Source of the DNA: Hyphomicrobiales bacterium
GTDB taxonomy: Bacteria > Pseudomonadota > Alphaproteobacteria > Rhizobiales > Xanthobacteraceae
DNA length: 11,380 nucleotides
NCBI GenBank assembly: GCA_026400425.1
Contig: JAPLPC010000506.1
Span: forward strand, 1 to 11,380
Direction of reading: 5' to 3'
Shown piece after piece: positions 7,046 to 11,380 of the stretch. Under the pieces are notes generated by a model that had not been told where the DNA came from, made no database searches, and saw only the letters and a program-made list of their open reading frames with translations. A program made the position numbers and the translations under genes. Position 1 is the first letter of the stretch, and every line of letters starts with the position of its first letter.

Positions 7046-7053
7046 GCGCCGCT

Positions 7054-7200
7054 CGTCATTCCGGGGACGGACCGGCATCGCAGGGCGACGGGACGGAGCC
7101 CGGAATCTCGTCGTATTCGTCCGTGAGCGTGCCTAAACGATAGGGGTGCTCATCACATCGAGCTTTCGGGTTCGCGCTGCGCGCGCCCCGGAATGTGGCG
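7054..7200. repeat. Intergenic palindromic repeat after glyS
   Basis: ATTCCGGGG (7058-7066) is matched by inverted CCCGGAAT at 7099-7106 and by CCCCGGAAT at 7186-7194, the latter preceded by a GCGC-rich stretch. From recall, ATTCCGGGGCGCG...CCCGGAAT elements are frequent between genes in Bradyrhizobium and Rhodopseudomonas. This copy looks like two nested or adjacent units, and it fills most of the 265-base gap. No strong terminator with a T tract was seen after glyS. Confidence 0.6.
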
Positions 7201-7226
7201 GGGATGGCACAAAATATCCAGATACC

Positions 7227-7294
7227 TTCCGTAACATTCACACTTCATTAACCACGCCCTGAAATGGTCGAGTTCCGTAACGGTTTCTTAACCG
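7227..7294 (+). promoter_or_regulatory. Upstream region with two paired short repeats
   Basis: TTCCGTAAC occurs at 7227-7235 and 7273-7281, and TTAACC at 7248-7253 and 7288-7293, each pair in the same order and orientation. The second TTAACC is part of an inverted repeat CGGTT-TCTT-AACCG (7281-7294), directly before the start of the next gene. TTAACC resembles a CtrA half-site, but the full TTAA-N7-TTAA site is absent. These could be regulator-binding sites. Confidence 0.35.
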
Positions 7295-7310
7295 TGCCAT
7301 GGAGCGCGAC

Positions 7311-8408
7311 ATGACGTCGGTGAATACTGGGCTCAATCCCTACGCCAATTACGGCTCGGCCTATGCCCGCGCCGCGGCGGCCGCGCAGCCGTCGCTGGCC
7401 AATACGCTGAACAGCAATGACAGCGCGTCGTCGTCTGCGTCGGCGGCGACCAATCTGACGCTGTCGGATGCCGCCCGCGCGCAGCTCTCCAATGCGGCAG
7501 ACGCCAAGAGCATCGCCTCCGTCATTGCGGATACCCGCACGACGCTCGACGGGCTGTATGCGGCGGCCAAGGTCAAAGGCCCGTATGACGCCAGCGGCAA
7601 GCTCGCCATCGACCTGTCCGGGCTCGATCGCCGCGCGCTGTTTGCAGCGTCCATCAACAATGGCGGCAGCTTCACGACCACTGAGCAGAAGGCTGCGAGC
7701 GACGAGCTGTCGCGGCGCTTCGCCGCTGCCATGGCGCCGGCGGCTGGCACGGCGAAGCTGACGGGCAATGTCGCCGGTCTGTACAAGGCCGCTGCCGATC
7801 ATCTCGATGCCGCCGGGCCGGAGGAGAAAGCCACAGCCCTCTGGTCGGCGCAGCGCGATGCCGTGGCCAAGGGTGTCCAGGCGACGCAGCAGACGCCGGA
7901 CAAGGCGCCGTCCGGCATCGCCAATGACCCGGTCGCCGCCTATCTCGCGCAGCCCGATGAAGCGGCGCCGGTGAAGAGCATCAGTGACGTCGCCAAATCC
8001 GTGCGCGCCGCGCTGGATGCGCAGGCCAAGGCCGCCCGGGACAGCGGCAAGGGCGAACTCGTGTTCGACAGCGGCCGCAAAACCGGCCAGATGGCCGACC
8101 TTTCCGGCATCGACAATCGCTCGCTGTCGGCGATGTCGCTCAATCAGGATGCGCTGTTCTCGCAGGAAGAGAGCTTTGCCGCCAAGCAGACGCTGGATGC
8201 GCGTAACCGTGCAGCGATCCTCGACGCGCTGCAGGCGAGCCAGACAAGCGGCGATCCCTCGCAGCTCAGTCTCGGCATTCTCAACGTCTATTCCGGCATG
8301 AGCGACGAGGAGCGCACCGCCTCGCACTGGACGCCAGCCTTCCGCGACAACGCGGTGGCGGCGTATAAATCGACCAACAATATTCTCTCGATGCTGAAGG
8401 GCAGCTAA
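7311..8408 (+). CDS. Uncharacterised protein with two diverged copies of one unit
   Basis: A 365-residue protein that I do not recognise. The ATG at 7311 has GGAG six bases upstream, within the codons after an earlier in-frame ATG (7299), so 7311 is preferred. The N-terminus (1-60) is Ala/Ser/Asn-rich and ends TLSDAARAQL. Two related units follow. DLSGLDRRALFAASINN (101-117) matches DLSGIDNRSLSAMSLNQ (263-279) at 10 of 17 positions. PEEKATALW (170-178) matches DEERTASHW (332-340). Both matches share an offset of 162 residues, pointing to an internal duplication. A low-complexity linker (about 190-225, Pro/Gln/Ala) joins the units. No signal peptide or membrane helix is visible, so a cytoplasmic location is likely. 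The gene appears to be transcribed alone, between two intergenic repeats. Confidence 0.85.
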   Translation: MTSVNTGLNPYANYGSAYARAAAAAQPSLANTLNSNDSASSSASAATNLTLSDAARAQLSNAADAKSIASVIADTRTTLDGLYAAAKVKGPYDASGKLAIDLSGLDRRALFAASINNGGSFTTTEQKAASDELSRRFAAAMAPAAGTAKLTGNVAGLYKAAADHLDAAGPEEKATALWSAQRDAVAKGVQATQQTPDKAPSGIANDPVAAYLAQPDEAAPVKSISDVAKSVRAALDAQAKAARDSGKGELVFDSGRKTGQMADLSGIDNRSLSAMSLNQDALFSQEESFAAKQTLDARNRAAILDALQASQTSGDPSQLSLGILNVYSGMSDEERTASHWTPAFRDNAVAAYKSTNNILSMLKGS

Positions 8409-8427
8409 GCCTGCGGACAAGCTCCCG

Positions 8428-8529
8428 CCTCATCCCGAGGAGCGCGCGTCCTTCACGCGCGTCTTCGAGGATGGCGATACAGCTCCACATCATGGTTCGA
8501 GACGGCGCTTCGCGCCCCTCACCATGGGG
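8428..8529. repeat. Two-hairpin intergenic repeat of Bradyrhizobium/Rhodopseudomonas style
   Basis: The element starts CCTCATCCCGAGGAGCGCGC and forms two successive hairpins. In the first, CATCC (8431-8435) faces GGATG and CGCGCGT (8443-8449) faces ACGCGCG (8455-8461). In the second, CATGGT (8491-8496) faces ACCATG (8521-8526) and encloses GGCGC-TTC-GCGCC (8504-8516). I recall this layout (CTCATCC...GAGGA, then CATGGTTCGAGAC, then CTCACCATG) as a frequent intergenic repeat in this bacterial group; its function is not established. Confidence 0.75.
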
Positions 8530-8553
8530 GCAGGCGTGTGATGCTCACACAAC

Positions 8554-8595
8554 AAAAAAGCCCCGCCCGGCAGGGGGGACCGGGGCGGGGCTTCT
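8554..8595 (-). terminator. Intrinsic terminator shared by the convergent genes
   Basis: GCCCCGCCCGG (8560-8570) pairs with CCGGGGCGGGGC (8580-8591), with one bulged base and a nine-base loop. On the minus strand the stem is followed directly by six T residues, an ideal terminator for the DUF1236 gene. On the plus strand only TTCTT follows, so it would stop the upstream gene less efficiently. Confidence 0.85.
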
Positions 8596-8646
8596 TCATC
8601 CAGTCGCTCATTGAAAGCGCCCGAACGAATCGTGTGATGATCTAGA

Positions 8647-9012
8647 TCAGTCGATGACCTGCACGATGCGACGCGAGCGTGGCTCCACCAATACGGTCTG
8701 GCCGTTCACCACCGTGTAGCGATAGGGCGTGGAGGCGACCGACTGCGGCACGTCGTAATAGGTCACGCCAGCTTCCGGCAGCGTCGCGCCTACGGTGACG
8801 CGCTCTTCCACCGTGAAGGTCGGAATGCGTTCGCGCACCACATACTCACGAAATGCCGAGCGTTCCTGCACCGTGATTCCGTCCGGGTCGTTCTGGTCGA
8901 CGATCACGCGATTACCGCCTGCGACGCCGACGGTGGTGCCCTGGGCCTGCGCGGCAAGGGGCGCTGCCATGGTGCCAATCAACGCGGCTGCTGCAATCAG
9001 TGTCTTACGCAT
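8647..9012 (-). CDS. Secreted DUF1236 protein
   Basis: A 121-residue exported protein of the DUF1236 family, common in Bradyrhizobium relatives and without an established function. Residues 1-24 form a signal peptide (MRKTLIAAAALIGTMAAPLA, then AQAQ), with probable signal peptidase I cleavage around residues 23-25, so the mature form is periplasmic or outside. The family signature is at the C-terminus: LPEAGVTYYDVP, then YRYTVVNGQTVLVEPRSRRI, ending VQVID. The ATG at 9012 has GGAG seven bases upstream; a longer in-frame extension to 9150 would bury the signal peptide and is rejected. Transcription runs leftward into the terminator at 8554-8595. It is divergent from the DUF3096 gene, with a GGAAC-type promoter candidate upstream. 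Confidence 0.9.
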   Translation of the reverse strand: MRKTLIAAAALIGTMAAPLAAQAQGTTVGVAGGNRVIVDQNDPDGITVQERSAFREYVVRERIPTFTVEERVTVGATLPEAGVTYYDVPQSVASTPYRYTVVNGQTVLVEPRSRRIVQVID

Positions 9013-9089
9013 TGCGATCTCCTTTCGAAACGATATCCGGCCTGTGTGCCGGCGATGCCATCCCGCCCTTGTTGTTTTCTCCAACGGCC

Positions 9090-9114
9090 AATGCGTGCCG
9101 GCCATGATCGTTCC
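9090..9114 (-). promoter_or_regulatory. Candidate EcfG-type promoter for the DUF1236 gene
   Basis: On the minus strand GGAAC (9114 to 9110) is followed after 16 bases by CATT (9093 to 9090). The alphaproteobacterial general-stress sigma factor EcfG recognises GGAAC-N16/17-CGTT, or GGAAC-N18/19-TT in Sinorhizobium; this site matches the second form exactly and the first with one mismatch. It predicts a leader of about 70 bases. Confidence 0.4.
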
Positions 9115-9166
9115 AGCAACCAAGGGGCCAAGTGGCGGGTTCTGTCGCAATGCAGGATTGCTGCCG

Positions 9167-9191
9167 GGAACCCATTGATGCGCGGTGCGTC
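9167..9191 (+). promoter_or_regulatory. Candidate EcfG-type promoter for the DUF3096 gene
   Basis: GGAAC (9167-9171) is followed after 16 bases by CGTC (9188-9191), one mismatch from the EcfG -10 core CGTT. It would give a leader of about 60 bases before the ATG at 9257. Confidence 0.35.
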
Positions 9192-9256
9192 TTCATGTTG
9201 CTAACCGCTGCGGCGCGCTGGGCGCCGATTCGCATCACCGTGCCGGAGTGCCCCCC

Positions 9257-9415
9257 ATGACCATCACTGCAGCTCACATCCAACCAATCGTCGCCCTCAT
9301 TGCCGGCGTTCTGATTTTGCTGATGCCGCGACTGCTGAATTTCATCGTCGCGATCTATCTCATCTTCATCGGCCTGGTGGGCCTTGGCGTGTTCCGGATG
9401 TTGAAGATCGGCTAA
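9257..9415 (+). CDS. DUF3096 small membrane protein
   Basis: A 52-residue protein that is almost entirely two membrane helices: about residues 8-22 (IQPIVALIAGVLILL) and 27-46 (NFIVAIYLIFIGLVGLGVFR), with a short MPRLL turn and a basic C-terminus (MLKIG). It fits the DUF3096 family of tiny inner-membrane proteins of unknown role. The ATG at 9257 has GGAG eight bases upstream; the in-frame extension to 9185 has no such support and is not hydrophobic. Divergent from the DUF1236 gene. Confidence 0.88.
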   Translation: MTITAAHIQPIVALIAGVLILLMPRLLNFIVAIYLIFIGLVGLGVFRMLKIG

Positions 9416-9458
9416 ATTCCGACATCTGAATTCCCTACAGAGCGACCGGCTCCGTCGC

Positions 9459-9488
9459 TTGCACCACGTCGCCTAAACGTGGTGTAAG
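9459..9488 (+). promoter_or_regulatory. Candidate ppdK promoter with an inverted repeat in the spacer
   Basis: TTGCAC (9459-9464) and TGTAAG (9483-9488) lie 18 bases apart as -35 and -10 candidates, about 50 bases before ppdK. A perfect inverted repeat CACCACGT-N7-ACGTGGTG (9462-9484) fills the spacer, a position typical of a repressor operator. A smaller one, AGCGAC-N7-GTCGCT (9441-9459), lies just upstream with the same seven-base gap. Confidence 0.45.
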
Positions 9489-9534
9489 GCGGTTCCTACC
9501 CGTCTCCATCCTCTCGCCGGATCGATTGAGAACC

Positions 9535-11380
9535 ATGGCCAAAACCGCATCGAAGTCCAAGAAGGCTGCCAAGCAAGCCGCCGCCAAGTCCAAAGCTGCC
9601 AAGTCGGTGTCTAAGTCGGTGTCCAGGCCGGCTGCAAAGGCTGCCCCTGCTGCCCGTAAGGCTTTGAAGGCGCCCGCGAAATCCGTTGCGAAGGCCAAGG
9701 TGCCGGCGAAGAAGACCGTCGCCAAGGTTGCCAAAAAACCGGTGGTTGCGAAAAAGCCCGTGGTTGCAAACAAGGCGATGGTCGCGAAGTCGGTCGCTGC
9801 CAAACCCGCCTCCAATCTCGGCAAGCCCGGCAAGTGGGTCTATTCGTTCGGCGGCGGCAAGTCCGAAGGCAAGTCGGAGATGCGCAACCTGCTGGGCGGC
9901 AAGGGTGCCAATCTCGCGGAGATGGCCAATCTGGGCCTGCCGGTGCCTCCCGGCTTCACCATTCCGACCTCGGTCTGCGTTTTCTATTACGACAACAAGA
10001 ACACCTATCCGAAAGAGCTGAAGGCGCAGGTCGAGAAGGCGCTGGAGACCGTCGGCAAGATCACCAAGAAGACGTTCGGCGACGACAAGAACCCGCTGCT
10101 GGTTTCGGTGCGCTCCGGCGCTCGCGCCTCGATGCCGGGCATGATGGACACCGTGCTCAATCTCGGCCTCAACGACGTCACCGTCGAGGCGCTGGCCGAG
10201 CTGTCGGGCGACAAGCGCTTTGCCTATGACAGCTATCGCCGCTTCATCACCATGTATTCCGACGTGGTGCTCGGCTTCGACCACCATCACTTCGAAGAGA
10301 TTCTCGACACCTACAAGGACAGCAAGGGCTACACGCTCGATACCGATCTCGACGGCGACGACTGGGTCAAGCTGGTCGGCAAATACAAGGAAGCCGTGGC
10401 GCGCGAGACCGGCAAGGATTTCCCGCAGGATCCGCATGCGCAGCTGTGGGGGGCCATCGGCGCCGTGTTCTCCTCATGGATGAACCAGCGCGCGATCACC
10501 TATCGCCGCCTCCACGACATTCCGGAATCCTGGGGCACGGCCGTCAACGTGCAGGCCATGGTGTTCGGCAATATGGGCGACACCTCGGCCACCGGCGTCG
10601 CCTTCACGCGCAATCCCTCCACCGGCGAAAGCAAGCTGTACGGCGAATTCCTCATCAACGCGCAGGGTGAAGACGTGGTCGCGGGTATCCGCACGCCGCA
10701 GGACATCACCGAAGATGCGCGCATCGAGAGCGGCTCCGACAAGGCGTCGATGGAAGCCGCGATGCCGGAGGCTTTCCACGAGCTCACCCGCATCTACAAG
10801 CAGCTTGAGAAGCACTATCGTGACATGCAGGACATGGAATTCACGGTGGAGCAGGGCAAGCTGTGGATGCTGCAGACCCGTAACGGCAAACGCACTGCCA
10901 AGGCTTCGATCCGCATCGCCGTCGAACTCGCCAATGAAGGCGTGATCTCGCAGAAGGATGCGGTCACCCGTATCGATCCGGCGTCGCTCGACCAGCTGTT
11001 GCATCCGACCATCGATCCCTCCGCCGAACGCGACGTCATCGCCACCGGCCTGCCGGCCTCGCCAGGTGCTGCATCCGGCGAAATCGTGTTCTCGTCGGAC
11101 GAAGCCGCCAAGCTGCAGGCCGATGGCAAGAAGGTCATCCTGGTCCGCATCGAGACGTCGCCGGAAGACATTCACGGCATGCACGCCTCGGAAGGCATTC
11201 TCACCACCCGCGGCGGCATGACCTCGCATGCGGCGGTGGTCGCGCGCGGCATGGGCAAGCCCTGCGTCTCCGGCACCGGCGCCATCCGCGTCGATTACAG
11301 CCGCGGCACCATGACCATCGGTGGCCGCAGCTTCAAGGCGGGTGACATCATCACCATCGACGGCTCCACCGGCCAGGTGC
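9535..11380 (+). CDS. ppdK: Pyruvate phosphate dikinase with basic N-terminal tail (3' end beyond window)
   Basis: The enzyme interconverts pyruvate, ATP and phosphate with PEP, AMP and pyrophosphate, linking gluconeogenesis and glycolysis in the cytoplasm. The catalytic part begins at about residue 100 (KWVYSFGGGK), followed by RNLLGGKGANLAEM and the ATP-grasp segment LVSVRSGARASMPGMMDT (Arg193). Then come GTAVNVQAMVFGN, FTRNPSTGE, LINAQGEDVVAG and DMQDMEFTVEQGKLWMLQTR. The swivelling phosphohistidine domain carries GGMTSHAAVVARGMGKP with phospho-acceptor His565. The window ends at residue 615, just after DGSTGQV, so the C-terminal PEP/pyruvate barrel is missing. Residues 1-97 are a histone-H1-like tail: the first 102 residues hold 27 Lys, 30 Ala, 2 Arg and no Asp or Glu. 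The ATG at 9535 has a weak GAG upstream; an internal ATG at residue 82 (9778) could give a form lacking most of the tail. Confidence 0.95.
   Translation, partial: MAKTASKSKKAAKQAAAKSKAAKSVSKSVSRPAAKAAPAARKALKAPAKSVAKAKVPAKKTVAKVAKKPVVAKKPVVANKAMVAKSVAAKPASNLGKPGKWVYSFGGGKSEGKSEMRNLLGGKGANLAEMANLGLPVPPGFTIPTSVCVFYYDNKNTYPKELKAQVEKALETVGKITKKTFGDDKNPLLVSVRSGARASMPGMMDTVLNLGLNDVTVEALAELSGDKRFAYDSYRRFITMYSDVVLGFDHHHFEEILDTYKDSKGYTLDTDLDGDDWVKLVGKYKEAVARETGKDFPQDPHAQLWGAIGAVFSSWMNQRAITYRRLHDIPESWGTAVNVQAMVFGNMGDTSATGVAFTRNPSTGESKLYGEFLINAQGEDVVAGIRTPQDITEDARIESGSDKASMEAAMPEAFHELTRIYKQLEKHYRDMQDMEFTVEQGKLWMLQTRNGKRTAKASIRIAVELANEGVISQKDAVTRIDPASLDQLLHPTIDPSAERDVIATGLPASPGAASGEIVFSSDEAAKLQADGKKVILVRIETSPEDIHGMHASEGILTTRGGMTSHAAVVARGMGKPCVSGTGAIRVDYSRGTMTIGGRSFKAGDIITIDGSTGQV

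Noticed and set aside
7056..7241. 61-codon minus-strand frame after glyS
   Set aside because: It is contained in the palindromic intergenic repeat and shows no ribosome site or protein-like pattern.
9496..10437. 313-codon minus-strand frame over ppdK
   Set aside because: Antisense of ppdK, Leu/Gly/Arg/His repeats reflect the complement of Lys/Ala codons in the tail.

Overview
The window looks like core chromosome from a high-GC alphaproteobacterium of the Bradyrhizobium/Rhodopseudomonas group (Nitrobacteraceae). The reasons are the conserved order around glyQS, DUF1236 and DUF3096 genes, a pyruvate phosphate dikinase with a Lys/Ala-rich tail, GGAAC-type promoter motifs, and palindromic intergenic repeats of a kind common in that group. 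The genus is inferred from protein style, not from a search. I saw no rRNA, tRNA, CRISPR array, phage gene or insertion sequence.

Left part (1-3645): a long-chain polyprenyl diphosphate synthase (minus strand) is divergent from a two-gene unit of a DUF2007 protein and a TrmN6-like methyltransferase. The junction of these two genes appears damaged: one base at 1513 would restore both the stop of the first gene and the start of the second as an ATGA overlap. A 32-residue membrane peptide gene follows on the minus strand, too short for usual ORF cut-offs. It is divergent from an S49 (SohB/SppA-type) peptidase gene, which is followed by a 68-residue protein of unknown function.

Middle (3646-7045): a roughly 300-base gap holds a palindromic repeat, a hairpin terminator and a weak promoter candidate. 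It is followed by glyQ and glyS, the two subunits of the bacterial alpha2beta2 glycyl-tRNA synthetase, overlapping by one base (TGATG).

Right part (7046-11380): an intergenic repeat leads into a cytoplasmic-looking 365-residue protein of unknown function built from two diverged copies of one unit. A second repeat and a strong terminator separate it from a secreted DUF1236 protein on the minus strand. That gene is divergent from a 52-residue DUF3096 membrane protein, and both sides of the shared region carry GGAAC elements resembling general-stress sigma factor (EcfG) promoters. The window ends inside ppdK, whose catalytic domain is preceded by about 97 residues of strongly basic, histone-H1-like sequence. 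An inverted repeat sits between its candidate -35 and -10 boxes.

The genes serve housekeeping roles: quinone side-chain synthesis, translation, envelope quality control, and the PEP/pyruvate node. I found no convincing new multi-gene system. The points most worth checking are the basic PPDK tail, the broken DUF2007/methyltransferase junction and the duplicated-domain protein.
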